From Nephromyces sp. MM_2019 (lineage: Eukaryota > Apicomplexa > Aconoidasida > Nephromycida), in assembly GCA_015657535.1 (NCBI GenBank), contig JADHZB010002040.1, forward strand, positions 1 to 64,000: a stretch of DNA of 64,000 nucleotides, read 5' to 3'. Below, in pieces: positions 25,101 through 36,853 of the stretch. Position numbers and translations under genes: made by a program. The stretch's first letter is position 1. Each line of letters begins with the position of its first letter. The notes below the pieces were generated by a model that was not told the DNA's origin, ran no database searches, and saw nothing but the letters and a program-made list of their open reading frames with translations.

Positions 25101-26400
25101 GTGATTCGCACAGCAGATTGCATGTCGGAAGATCACCCTAATACTTTATAGAAATCTTAGCTCTAAAGATCGTATATGAGGGGTATGGTTGAACTCTTGG
25201 TTATAATGAAAAAAAATAAAGTGTTAACAGCGCAGTGGCTCCCGCTTACCGAGGCCAGTTAGAAGAGGACCGCTAATTGGAACCAAACGCGCTGAACAGG
25301 GGAAGCACATAGTCTTAGGCATCGGAAGTACTGCTGGTGGTTTGGGTTTCCAGCGTCGATACCGCTGGAGCAAGGCTACGGTTTGACTCCCGGCGGCTTT
25401 ATATACCTTGGATAGAAGCTGATTAAGTTTATATAGCTTTCTCATTTGCATTAATCCTAATGTCTCATTCGGAGCAGAGCGATAAGCCCGGCGAAGTCTA
25501 CATACAAAGCCACGTGCCAGTCACCCAATGTGTACAATATCTAGGGTGAGGTTTACCGTAGCAACACTCCATAAAATTAGGCGCAAGTCTATGAGGTGAT
25601 TACGTCCCCCGTGTGCCACTGCCTCCGCTCGAGGACTAATTCTGAGATTGATAGAATAACCTGGTATAATGAGGACTTTCTATCAACGCGGCATAGGTAC
25701 AACACTTACATATAATCAACCGCTATATCTAGCCTAAACTCCAAAATTGCGCATGTCATGACCTCGTAACCATCTCCCAATGTGTAAGGCATTTTCAAGG
25801 GCCAAGGGGTCCATTGAGAGCGCAGCGCTGATCTCACACGGTGAAAGTATTCTAAACTGCGTGCTGGGTGCTGGCCCTGCACGTTGTAGGGTTTAGGGTG
25901 CACCAAAAGCTTAATAGAAGCCATGAATTCTCCCATGTAACCCAGAACGTTGCACAGTCCGGGTGCTACAAGATTGCAGCCCCCCGCTATGAACTATATG
26001 CTGTGGGAAGCCCTTAACTCCCTCTAATCTTTCTTCATGACTTTGTAATGCAAAAACAATTATTACTGCATGTATGCATGTAAATATCACAGAAACCACT
26101 CCTTACGGTATACTCGGCGCTTCGGGAAAACACGCGTATGCACCTGCCAACGCCCTTACGGCGATGTAGGGTACACATCAGTAGGATATATAGAAATAAA
26201 CTCCCTAGGTTCGAAGCCTAACATAACTTGAGCAAACAATACCAATAAATGTCAGTCGCACAAAACTTCGGCGAACACTTTCAATATTTCAAGTTTATCT
26301 AACCAACACACTACACATGGCTTAATTCTCAATTTAGCCATCCAAATCTGCATTCATTACGCCATATGCAGAGCCCAGAACACCTTGCATCAATTAACCT
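22140..26400. other. Intergenic, mostly AT-rich, one weak open segment
   Basis: No gene established. Around 25245-25400 the plus strand has an open frame including PRPVRRGPLIGTKRAEQGKH and LGIGSTAGGLGF. It has no clear start, is overlapped by a minus-strand frame, and I do not recognise it. Near 25890 a TAGGGTTTAGGG stretch is telomere-like but isolated. Confidence 0.3.
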
Positions 26401-26406
26401 GTGGAT

Positions 26407-26443
26407 CATGCTAATGAGTGCTATTGTAGCACTCATTAGCATG
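26407..26443. repeat. Perfect palindrome, 17-bp stem and 3-nt loop
   Basis: CATGCTAATGAGTGCTA, then TTG, then the exact reverse complement TAGCACTCATTAGCATG. It lies 156 bases beyond the gamma-COP stop codon on that gene's 3' side, so it could form a hairpin in the 3' UTR or mark transcript end processing. It could equally be the remnant of a small inverted-repeat element or a cruciform-forming site. Confidence 0.9.
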
Positions 26444-26598
26444 GCCAGTGCTGCATCAAGCGTATTTTTTGTTTTAGCGCTTTCATGAGGGGATTCAGGA
26501 GACTGTTCAGGAGACTACACACTCGAAAAGGCAAGCAATATTTTTAGCCTATAGACGGACATATATAGATATGCATGTCTCACCGCAAATAAACTGTT

Positions 26599-29500
26599 CT
26601 ATCCAACAGAGTCGATGATAGCTGCACAGATATCAGCAAAGCTACTTCTACAGTGTAGCTGTAACAGGCAGCCATGTTCAGACGTCATAGCAATGGTGGC
26701 AATACAGAGAACCAAGGACTCGCCGAACGCAAGACCGGAAAGAAGCAGGGAATGAAGTTTCTTCGAGGGGTCAACAATTTCAGACCCGTCACAAGCTGCG
26801 AGTTGCAAAGAGTGCATCAACTCTTTAACTGCAGCATCAATAGTTTTAAAGCTTAAGCTAAACTTCCCAACCAACTCACTTCCCTGTGCTCCAGCAGGGG
26901 AAGTGGAAACTGCCGGTGGCGACATGATTTTGTCCCAGCGAAGTTTAAACTCGCCAGTCGGAAGCTCCCGAGGAGTGAGATAGTCAGAAATTGTCACTAC
27001 AACCGCCTCAACCCGATAGCTGTCTCTATAACCTAACGCATCATCCTGCTCTTTCAGAGTAAAGTTTAGGACTACATCAAAATGTCCAGTAGCGACACTC
27101 CTAAGTTGTTGGCTTCGATTACTAGTGCTGCTTCTTAGCTCATCAACTAATGCAGGTACTTCAAAGGACTTCCGGCTCCACAAGACTGAGTAAACTATAG
27201 AAGAACTTTTAGAACTTAGGTGGCGTATAGCTGTTGATCCCTTCACTTGCCAAAGACTATGGTCATAGCGAGTAAGTTCAACAGTTAGATCATCGAGGAC
27301 CTGGTTTTCCAAGGTATTGGTAACCTCAAACTCGAGAATAATATGAGATGGAAAGATAAACTTGCGTGCCTTTACAGTGTATTCGTCTTCTGTTTCTGTT
27401 ATGAAAATAGGTGCACCAACAAGTAATAGCTTCCCTAGTTCCTGAGCTGCTATAATGCCTTCAACGCCCATAAATAACGCTTGTTCACTAGTTTCGTGAG
27501 TGCTCATATGAATGCCATCTACAGAGTAGCCCAATTCCGATGACATTAAGTAGTACGACGGCGGTAGCTTTCCTGCGCCAAGTGCGCCTGCTCCTGGCCC
27601 TGAAACCCCCTGTTCCGAATCAACCTCAAACTCACCAACACCTTTCACGGAGCCAGGCTTCCATCCTGCCATATCTGCAGCCTTCTTCTCAAAGTTTGCT
27701 TCCTTAGGTACCGACGAAATGTCAAAAGGCTTATCCCCATGGCCATACTGAATATGAGAGGCTAATTTCTCAGTCAGATCCTCTAAAGACACATCTGAGC
27801 TTGTCTGCAGAAGGTCAACGAGTATGCCAGTATTTTTATCATTGCTGCCTACACTACCTTCATGCTTAGTTTCCTTTCCATAGTATCCATCACTAACACG
27901 CTTAGAAGATGGCTCATGTTGCTGCTTTTCAATAGCTTGCAGATATAGGCAACATCGGTCGCGTACTTCATCATCGTTATCTAAAACACAAAAGTTCAGT
28001 AAGGTTATGATATCTTTCCTTAAAAAAGGACATCTCGCCGCAATTTTCGTCAATGCATCTACTCCTGCAGCTCTAACCATGGGGCTCTCAAGCATGAGAC
28101 GGTTATAAATAAACCTAATATAGCGTGAGGGAGCTTCCATCGTCGGTACAATATTCCCCAAAAAAGTGAGAATCCGAACGCACAAGAGTGGAAACTCGCA
28201 ATCTTCAATAAATTCGCACAACTGAAGCAATCCGCTCTCTTGTGATTGTGGAATAGTCTCAATTAAGAAGATAAGCGCATCCACTGCCTGACTCTTAAAA
28301 GCAAACCCTCCATCCAGTCTAAAGTTTGAGGACAAGACTGACATCAGGAGCTTATGCTTGGAAGGGTAGTTTACGCACATCACTCTAACGGCTTTCATTA
28401 TATCTAATTTAAATGAATCGCTCACCTCGTTCACAAAACTTGAGATCTGCTTGATAAGCCGGTCAATATTTGACTCATTCCCAACTTTCAACAAGGTTGT
28501 CAAAGCTAACGTAGCAATATTTCTGTTAGAATCAGCCAACAAAGGTTCTACCTCGATATCCCAGCGAGACACAATAAAAGGGTATGCCTGGGCTAACATA
28601 TTGATTTGCTTGATTGCAGCGAAACGCAATACAGATTTCGGGGAAGTTACTAAGATTTGCAAAATTGTCACAGCAGGTATGATGTCGAATCCGTAAATGT
28701 TTATGGTTGTGCCATTGTGAACGCCAGCTCCTACACTAACAGCCAAGCTGCAGAACCCTTTGGCAGCCTCAAACATCGCAATTTCACTTCTGTTGTGAAG
28801 AGAAGTGCGCAAAAACTCCAAAAGGAATTTCTTCATTGCAATTGCTTCGTTAGCAACACTAAACCCCCCTGCGCCTCGTTCATGCGGTAGAACACTACCA
28901 GCTATGGATGCCGCTGGCACTACAGCTCCCCCTCCCATTACTTTTAGCAAATTCACTACATACCTGATGACCATGCAGTCTGAAAGGGGAGACTTAAAAA
29001 AGTTTCCTTTATCTATAATATTAGAAACCAATTTCTTGATCCCTAAAAGATCCGACCGCTTTAGCTCGTACAGTAGGAGGAGGGAATGAAACTGAACCAT
29101 AGGATCTTTGCTATACAGCGTCTGACTTACTTCATTTACCCATTGTTTCACGATTTCCGGGGCAAGCTTTAATAACGCAATACCACACGTCAAGGCAGCG
29201 GAAGAAACGAAAGGGTTTTTATCAATCACCGCGGTTTTTAGGTAACGGTCTATCTGACTGACCATAGATGGGTCAATGATACGACTCAGGACTTTGATTG
29301 AATTGGCTTTGTAACAATCATTATCACTTTTCATATCATTGGTCAATGCGTTTGTAAGGATAAAAACTTTGATATCTTGCACCTGAATAGACTTGAGTAA
29401 TAAATAAACCAGACGCCGCAGCCGCTGATCATTAGACTGAAACAACCTCGTCGTTGAAAAGAAGAGATCAGCGGTTTCCGCCGGAGTGAGCGGGTCATTC

Positions 29501-29700
29501 TGAGCATGTATGAGATAAAGTACCTTTATTACGGTCTCACAGCATCGCCGAAGATTCAAAGGAGACTCTGTAAAACAACGAGTCTCTTGCAACGTGGCAG
29601 ATTTTTGAGGAAAATTGAATGTTTTCTCTTCAAAGTACCCCTTTGCCTCCTTTAACAGGCTCTGGGTCAACTTATCACGAATAGCCTGAGTGGAGATCAT
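26599..29700 (-). CDS. COPG: Coatomer subunit gamma (gamma-COP, Sec21), single exon
   Basis: Large adaptin-like subunit of the COPI coat, which recruits Arf-GTP and cargo on Golgi membranes for retrograde transport. One uninterrupted frame of 1033 codons. The start is placed at the ATG at 29700; the frame is open 4 codons further but only to a GTG. The N-terminal alpha-solenoid trunk shows KSATLQETRCFTESP, TRLFQSNDQRLRRLVY, LADSNRNIATLALTTLLK and KYIRFIYNRLML-type blocks (here RYIRFIYNRLML). The C-terminal appendage begins near TETEDEYTVKARKFIFPS and runs to the family's final ...DSVG. The protein is about 160 residues longer than animal gamma-COP: a Gly/Ala-rich loop near residues 250-280 and a long acidic/Gly-rich linker between trunk and appendage account for this. 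It is intronless, unlike most neighbours. Confidence 0.97.
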   Translation of the reverse strand: MISTQAIRDKLTQSLLKEAKGYFEEKTFNFPQKSATLQETRCFTESPLNLRRCCETVIKVLYLIHAQNDPLTPAETADLFFSTTRLFQSNDQRLRRLVYLLLKSIQVQDIKVFILTNALTNDMKSDNDCYKANSIKVLSRIIDPSMVSQIDRYLKTAVIDKNPFVSSAALTCGIALLKLAPEIVKQWVNEVSQTLYSKDPMVQFHSLLLLYELKRSDLLGIKKLVSNIIDKGNFFKSPLSDCMVIRYVVNLLKVMGGGAVVPAASIAGSVLPHERGAGGFSVANEAIAMKKFLLEFLRTSLHNRSEIAMFEAAKGFCSLAVSVGAGVHNGTTINIYGFDIIPAVTILQILVTSPKSVLRFAAIKQINMLAQAYPFIVSRWDIEVEPLLADSNRNIATLALTTLLKVGNESNIDRLIKQISSFVNEVSDSFKLDIMKAVRVMCVNYPSKHKLLMSVLSSNFRLDGGFAFKSQAVDALIFLIETIPQSQESGLLQLCEFIEDCEFPLLCVRILTFLGNIVPTMEAPSRYIRFIYNRLMLESPMVRAAGVDALTKIAARCPFLRKDIITLLNFCVLDNDDEVRDRCCLYLQAIEKQQHEPSSKRVSDGYYGKETKHEGSVGSNDKNTGILVDLLQTSSDVSLEDLTEKLASHIQYGHGDKPFDISSVPKEANFEKKAADMAGWKPGSVKGVGEFEVDSEQGVSGPGAGALGAGKLPPSYYLMSSELGYSVDGIHMSTHETSEQALFMGVEGIIAAQELGKLLLVGAPIFITETEDEYTVKARKFIFPSHIILEFEVTNTLENQVLDDLTVELTRYDHSLWQVKGSTAIRHLSSKSSSIVYSVLWSRKSFEVPALVDELRSSTSNRSQQLRSVATGHFDVVLNFTLKEQDDALGYRDSYRVEAVVVTISDYLTPRELPTGEFKLRWDKIMSPPAVSTSPAGAQGSELVGKFSLSFKTIDAAVKELMHSLQLAACDGSEIVDPSKKLHSLLLSGLAFGESLVLCIATIAMTSEHGCLLQLHCRSSFADICAAIIDSVG

Positions 29701-29712
29701 TATATCCAGCAC

Positions 29713-32700
29713 AACGCATGATGTTAATTGCTACTCTTGCTCACAGGCTAATATTATGCTATGCAGCGTATTCCCCCCTTTAGCTAGGAGACTAACTGAA
29801 ACGGAAGTTGATATCTGAGAAAAAAAGGGAGAAAAGGGGCATTAGAGTATTAGTCCACCTTATGTCAAATATTTTCACAAAGCTTCCCGAAATCAGGCAG
29901 GCGCCAAGTTAAAGACTGCATCACAAGTAAGAAAGTCTATCAGTAAAAAGGGGATACAAAATAACGCTGCAGATTGAGAAGAAGGTTCACAATATCAACG
30001 GCCGAAATACCGATGCGAAATTACCTTGCGCGCGCCAATCTAGAGCATACAAGGATATAACAATAAGTTGCAGCGATGCAACGCCTTCACACAAGTCAGC
30101 TCAAGGCAGCATTATCACCCTCCAGACGGCTACTCTAATCATCACAAGGTTACGGCAAGCATAAATAAGTAAAATAAAATAAAGATCACAAGGAAACTAA
30201 CGATAAAGTGATTCCTCCGAAGCATTGTCCCAAAAGCAAGAACATTCACCCTCTACAGAAAAATAGTCCTTCACAAGGCAGAAGCATAATCTGGTCTATC
30301 CAGTACATAGTCCACCAGAAAATAGCTAAATAAATTATATTAAATACAAACCAACTTCGCACGATAGTATGGTGTATCAAGCATCCAAGTAAACACAAGT
30401 TCTACGCTATTCTTCTATTCCAAGGTGGGAGGTTCCACAGCCGCGAACTAATTCCCCTATCCAAAAAGCCTCTCACGCAGCCACTTCATCGCATTACCCA
30501 CCCCACCGCGCATACCCACATGGAAGTGACTGAAGCAATCCCCAAGATATTGCATATTTGAAACTGCTGTAGCAAAAATATGGGGTTTTTTGGGAGCCAA
30601 ATGGTTAGTCTTACATTACTGTTTAGCCCTACGGTGTGTAATTTAGCGCGCCTCCTGCTATTCTGATTTCGCTCACTTTTGTACGCGCGTGGCTCAAGAA
30701 AACGGGAAGAAAGAACAGTACTCCTAACCGTTAGAATAACCCTGTAGGAATGTGCCGTTCATAATGCATAGCAACTTGCAGAAGAAACACTAGCGATGCG
30801 TAAGACAGAGCGGGTTTAAGACATCCAAAATTCCAGAGCGCACCGAAGGAGATACTTCCACCTACTTGGGACTTGCGCGTCAATTTATGGCTGACGCATT
30901 CTCAAAACTCGTTTTCCTCCTGTTCATACCGCCAGTGTATCTATACTCCCATGGTAACAAGCAGGTGAAAAAATATCACGGAAAATTAAGGCTTTGGTAG
31001 GTGAATGTGCTTTGAAGGCGGAAACTTTGTGGATGGGGAACTTTGACTCGCCATCAAGCATTATGTACCCCTCTCGAGGTCATGGATATGAGTTCTCAAA
31101 GGGGCTGAGCTCTAGGCCTGTGGCCCCGAGTGAATGCACGCTGAACTTCGCCGATAGTGCATGGGTGACAACACGGACTTAAAATCGGGAGCACATCAGG
31201 CGTGGCAAGCAGTTACAATGCAAACTCAATTCAGAAATGACCACTAATAACTAATTTGAAGTGCCTGCATGCGGAAAGCATTTAAAAGAGCATGCTGGGA
31301 CGCTATTTTTTTTTCATGGTACCTGCACCGCAACCAATTTCCAGTTACGTGCTGCAGTATTGCACTGAAAACTGCGAAAGATGGCCTGCAGCAACAGAAA
31401 AACTGAATGAACGAATAAAAAGCATACCAGTATTTCTCTTACAAAAATCTTTACATGATAATACTGCTTGTAATTAGTAGTGACTATGATTACGTAGCCC
31501 TGTTTTCTCCTTAGAAAGGTGAATCGATGTCAAATCAAAGGTTGCACGTGTATATTAGCGAAACCTACTTCTCTAGATCAAAATGACACCTTAGATTATC
31601 ATCGTATTATACCCAAGAAAAAAAAATATCGGGTAATAAAGCAAGGAAAAATATGCGCATGGTAGTGCACACGAATTTCAGCTTGCAGGTAAAGCCTGGA
31701 GCTTTCATCTGGGTAAAACTGGACTGAAGATAAAGGCTGGAATAAAAACAGAGGTAGCACAAGGGTAGACCTCGCAGTTACCAAGTTTGGTTTATGCTTA
31801 GACAGTTTGCAGGATTCCAAAGCCAGAAAGTAAACATATTCTCAGCTTTACACACATGAATAATAGTGCAGCTAAAAAGTTCATTCTATCCACGGAAAAT
31901 TCATGCTCAAACCATGATGAATTCCAGTCACCAACGTGGTTTCGTGGTAGATGAACGGCGAGCAGCACCCGAACGTACTTTTCCTACATCTTGCATATAC
32001 CTAATAAGAAATGCTCATTCATATATTGCAAGTGTAACTCTGTAACGGGGACTGCTTCGAATATGCCAGCTTGTCACCGATTTTTTGCCTGAAATAAGTT
32101 CAATTTTTTCATAAAAATCAAACATAGTTCACTGCAGGAGTGGTGAAGAGATACCCAACAAGCCTCAATTTTAAATTGCTGCCTTTTGTAAAGTTTTTTT
32201 CGGTAGCGCCTTTTAAGTATTGGATAAGTAAGTGACATCACCAATGAATTATTCAAATGTTTGCGCACTGCGCTAACGTGTATATAGTCCATTGAAATTT
32301 TTGTATTCGCAGAACTGCTTAATATAACCAAAGTGAGGTCATTGAAGCGTATTCTTAAAACGGATTCAAGTTGGTCACTCATAGCAGTGCATCATAATTT
32401 TACATGCATTAGTGCAATTAAGCACTGGATATGCGGGAGGCATCTTCGTAAATGTTAATCTTTCCATTTTAGAAGCTTTAAAAGAAGACGTAATAATTGC
32501 ATATTATAACGGCTACCTCTTGTGATTTAGACTTCTAACTCTGTTTGCGGATCCCAAAAACAAGTCGTTACCCTGTGGAATATTCAGACTGGTAATTAAT
32601 CGCTATGTACTCGTTAAGTTATGTATATAAGCAATAAATGTGGAACTATTACTTTGGTCTTGAGATTACTGTAGGGCAAATGTCATGCTATTATGTTCGT

Positions 32701-33199
32701 TGGGGAAATTTAGTCAGAGAAAAAGAGCGTTATACACTACTTTGTGTGGATTCTTCTATGGTACTTTTTTACGGCCTAATTAACCTCGCGGAAACTTCCT
32801 GCAGGAGGTACTTAAGAAAGCACAAGCATGCATTTTAGAAACAAAACTCCCAATTAAAGGATCCTTCATATTTTGAATTTTCTTATAGAAAGCATTGAAG
32901 AGCGCGCAAATGCAAATTTATAGATGAGCAATTGATAGCTATGCCATACAAAAGAGTTAGAACACCCTAAATTCCAGGATGAGCAATAGAAGTTATCAAT
33001 GTAATACGTATCCCTTGAGGCATATAATGGGCAGGTATCATTCCAGGCATGAGTGCACGTGCAAGAACTCTGTTACTAAAAAGTTTTCTGTTCTGGATAG
33101 AGATATTATCGAAGTCAATTAGCTAGAAGCATAGCTGCACGTAGCCCCCCCCTCATCTGACTACGCTTATTAATTTCTTCTTGCGATGATCGATTCCTT
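29713..33199. other. Intergenic between gamma-COP start and HOP2 stop
   Basis: Holds the presumed gamma-COP promoter, but no clear motif is visible. The plus-strand frame at 30994-31182 is the longest but has no supporting similarity or splice structure. Nothing else recognised. Confidence 0.3.
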
Positions 33200-34990
33200 C
33201 TAAGGATCCATTTCAATTCCCAGTTCATCGATTAAATCCCCTGCTTTTAAGTCAGCCATTTGCGCTATGTTGTGTAGCAACGAATTGCATAATTTTTTTC
33301 TTTTGCTCCACAGTTCCTGCTTGTCTTTCAGCGCCCTCTTTAGTTTATCCAACTCTTCGAAGTCGACAGATGGCCATTGTGTGGACTCTACTTTTACTTT
33401 CGAGAGCTTATCTATCACTGAGGAGAAAACCATGGAATAGCTAGGCAGTCTTTCGACATGTTGTTTTATGGATTTAGATATTTACTCTCACGTGCTTCTA
33501 GCTCCAATTTTTGCGCACCGGCATTCTGACGATTAACCTTATTAGACTCAAACTGCAAAATTTGACTCTTCAGTAGCTTTGTCTTTTCTGAAATTATCGC
33601 GGCGCAGCATGCAGTTTACTTCCTAATTTGCAAGATTTTTAAATTGTCTCATGTCTTTTACCTTCAGCCTCCTGAATACTTTCCCTTAAGTCTGAAAGCT
33701 GTAGCGTGCACACTAAGCGACTTGGACCTCTACTTTTGTTAACATACCACTGATTTCTGTTTCCAGACTTAAAATTTGTTGCTCATTCATTGCCTCACCC
33801 AGCTGGCTCTGTTCGTAGAGGTATACCTAAAGAGAAAAAACGCGGGTCAACTTATTTAACCGAACTCTATATTTGAATAATTCATTCTCAGCATTTATTC
33901 TCTCTAGAACCACGGATAATTTATTTTTGCGGAATACGCTTATTGTAGCCACCTTAAATTTTCCGTACTCCTTGCAGATAATTCGGTTTTCATGCGAAAG
34001 CGTATCTAATATCTTTTGTAGTAGAGTCTTTCCCACTGATCCATGGAGGTTGTCAAATATCTGATTAAAAGAGACATCTTAATGGTATTAATCACGCCTT
34101 ACTACTTTAGAAAATAAGAGCATTTAGGTACATTCTGAAGAGAATAAGGCCTATTTTGCTGCTTCATATACTCGAGAACTATCCCTGATTGATCAATATC
34201 CTCTTTAGGGCTCATATTTTTGCTTTTCTTTTCCTTCTCTGTAACTGTAATCGATTCCTGTGGGTTATTCTGCGGCTTCTGTTTTTTTGCTTTTTCTATA
34301 ATGGGTTTGGAGGAATCTTCCAGTTCGTTTTTTCGCTTCCTGTCCTTTTCAGTACTCTTGACTACAAAAGTGACTTTTCTTAAGTGAAGAAAGCAATAAA
34401 TATTTTTATTGTGTCTCCCCAAAAACGAATTTAACTTTGCAAACAAAAGCATAGGTAATGGTTTAACTCAGCTCCACAGCGCGGTAAAAGCTTCATTAAT
34501 TTTTGGATTTCTCTCCTACTAGATGCTGAATCTTATAACTACAAAAAAAACAATGGTATGAGCTTCTGACGAAGCTCAGTATATACGAAAAGCTTTCAAA
34601 ATAATTCGGAGCGTATTTTTAAAAATATAGATACACACACAGACGTAAATTAGCTAAATCCACTTCAACACGACAGCCGATGATGGCTCATTCTAGAGGA
34701 GTTAAACTACAAAACAAGAAATGGAAAATACCGTATTTTCGCTTTATTTTTTTTCCTTTAGGGCATTCATTTTGTTGCAAGGAGTCAGCTTGATCAGGCA
34801 GCGAATTGGGTAATTCGCTATCACTTTGCCCGTTAATATGCTCCTCTACAATTTCTTTACCGCACGGAGGTTCTACGTTTACTTCCTTGCATCCTTCCAC
34901 CTCCTCTGGAGACCCATCGAGAGCTTGCTCCAGGAGACTGACTAGGGAAGGATTCTCATCAAAAAATTCCATACTAAAGTCGCCTTCCAT
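33200..34990 (-). CDS. HOP2: Homologous-pairing protein 2 (HOP2/PSMC3IP), 7 exons
   Basis: Partner of MND1. The heterodimer stimulates Dmc1/Rad51 strand invasion in meiosis and acts in the nucleus. Exons: 34990-34732, 34361-34132, 34060-33953, 33826-33748, 33712-33662, 33587-33492, 33417-33200, all GT-AG with matching phases; 346 residues. The winged-helix domain starts at VLEYMKQQNRPYSLQN (human YLQEQNRPYSSQDV), continues as IFDNLHGSVGKTLLQKIL and closes with KEYGKFK. A long coiled coil follows, then the C-terminal block LWSKRKKLCNSLLHNIAQ and LIDELGIEMDP. About 145 charged residues precede the winged helix (acidic first, then Lys/Glu-rich). This is far longer than in the human protein, whose winged helix begins close to the N-terminus. 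The intron between exons 4 and 5 would be only 35 nt; see findings. Confidence 0.93.
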
Positions 34991-36853
34991 TAGACCCCTC
35001 GTGGTACGGAACCATTTCTGGCTGCGAGATCCGATATTTCGCTGCCAGCCGAGCCGTTCCCTTAGGCACTTTATGCTCGTACTATGTATGCTTCTTGCAT
35101 CAACAAATTATCGGAGGTACCTTCGATAAGCCGCGGCTGCGTAGTGAACAGGTTCACCTCAGTTAATGCGGCCAGCAGCCCTTTTGGGCCTGAGTTGTAA
35201 CAAAAATGGGCTGAGCACGCAGTGGGTGAACAGTAACACCATAGCGCAGCACAATTGCATGAGAAGCCTTTCTGCCGCAAGTAACCTTGAACATTCATGA
35301 ACTGTCAATCATCTGACCGGTCTTAACATACGACGTGCGCCTACGGACACTCTTACTAGTTGCCCATCCAACGACTCAGCAAACACGAGGGTACGTACAC
35401 AGCGGGCGGCTTCCCCGGCTACGCCGGCCGCTGTCCGAGGCCTAAGGCCACTAAAGGCTACCATCAACGAATTTCAAGGATGCACGCCCGCTGCTTAGTA
35501 TTTCAAAGCGAAGGCATTCCCCCGGGCTTTTGCCATTGTTCGTTTGCAAGGATATACCGTTGCCTGAAGTAAATTTAGAATTTTCGGCCACGCAAAATAA
35601 ACGTTACAAGCCTTCCCGTACAGCTAATATTAACCCTGTGCAAAAGCTGCAAAAGAATGTCCCTATCAAGCTATCGTCTAAACTAGTTGCAAGATCTGGC
35701 AATACCGTCACATGGCAGCTCACTGTACAAGTCGGCTGTCCCGCTCAATACAAAAATGAGACTGAAAAATAGTGGCTGAAAAATTAGTACATGATGCTTG
35801 TTCAACGTCCGCTGCATACAGGATAATTTTATACAAATTAATTAAGGTGAGGCTCGCTCCGGATTTAACCAATTCGTTACAACTTATAAGAAGTTAAGGT
35901 TGCCGAAATTTCGCATAATTAATTCCGTTTTCCGTTGATAATCTAACGGAGAGAGCTATAGACATGCTTTCCTGATGAGTTGACCGAACAAAAAGTCCTC
36001 CTAAGCTATAGTAGATACACCTATGACCACGACCCACGAAACCACAACAAAGCAGGCCATTTTTTATTTTTGAAGGTTTCAGTAGCCAGCAGTGACAGTA
36101 GGAATTCCAAAATTACTTCGCTACCGGCTGAGTACCCAATTATACCGATGATCTAGTCGCCATTGCACGCAAAAACAAGTAGCACTATCGCAAGCTCAGC
36201 CTATTTTTGCGCAGGGTTCAAATGTACCATTGATTCGAACTCATGGTTGGAGTTAAAATGAATGTGTGGAGTACTCGTAACAAAGCACCAAAACGGACTT
36301 CTTGTGATAAAAATCCACACCGTAGTACATTATACACGGGATCTTTGATAAGTTTACAAACCTACCTTTCTTTGTATATTGCAAGAGGTGGTAAAGCTAT
36401 GAACGAGAATCCAGGATTATATCAAAATTACTACAAAAAGGCTTACATTGACCCGTTCGGTTCAATTGTTTCCTCAGCAATGGTAAAGACAAACAAACAT
36501 CTACAGCAAAAATACTAGTCTAACACCACGAAGCATAAAATATTACTGCTCCAGAAATAAACAACTAGCGATAGGAGCGACGGGTATGGATCGAAATAAG
36601 TGGATCAACTGGGCAGTAAGAAAGGTCTTATACAAATTCTTCCCGAGGAAGCAAAGTCACCCCCAAGGATTGAAAAAGTTAATTCAACAAGAGCAGGTCT
36701 CCTTGAGTGGCAGGATTTGGGAAACGGAAATGGCACAAAAGCACTCTATACATTCGTCGCTGTAAAAAATTTGTTCGACGATTCATTGCAAAGAGGCCAT
36801 AGATTCACCACTTTTGATGAAGTTCAAAAAATGATTACACAAAAAAACCATAA
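34991..36853. other. HOP2-ACBP spacer with unassigned plus-strand frames
   Basis: A locally GC-richer part (35360-35560) is followed by plus-strand frames at 35530-35772 (including KLVARSGNTVTWQLTVQVG), 36243-36518 and 36600-36860 (including STRAGLLEWQDLGNGNGTKA). The last two share a frame but are separated by three stops. They might be exons of an unrecognised gene or a decayed element. No start, splice pair or family was established, and the end of the last overlaps the tentative ACBP tail on the other strand. Confidence 0.25.

Noticed and set aside
26180..26240. GGTTCGAAGCC resembling a tRNA T-loop.
   Set aside because: No matching acceptor stem, D-arm or anticodon arm could be found upstream.
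28059..29089. Plus-strand and alternative minus-strand frames over gamma-COP.
   Set aside because: Shadows of the conserved gamma-COP frame.
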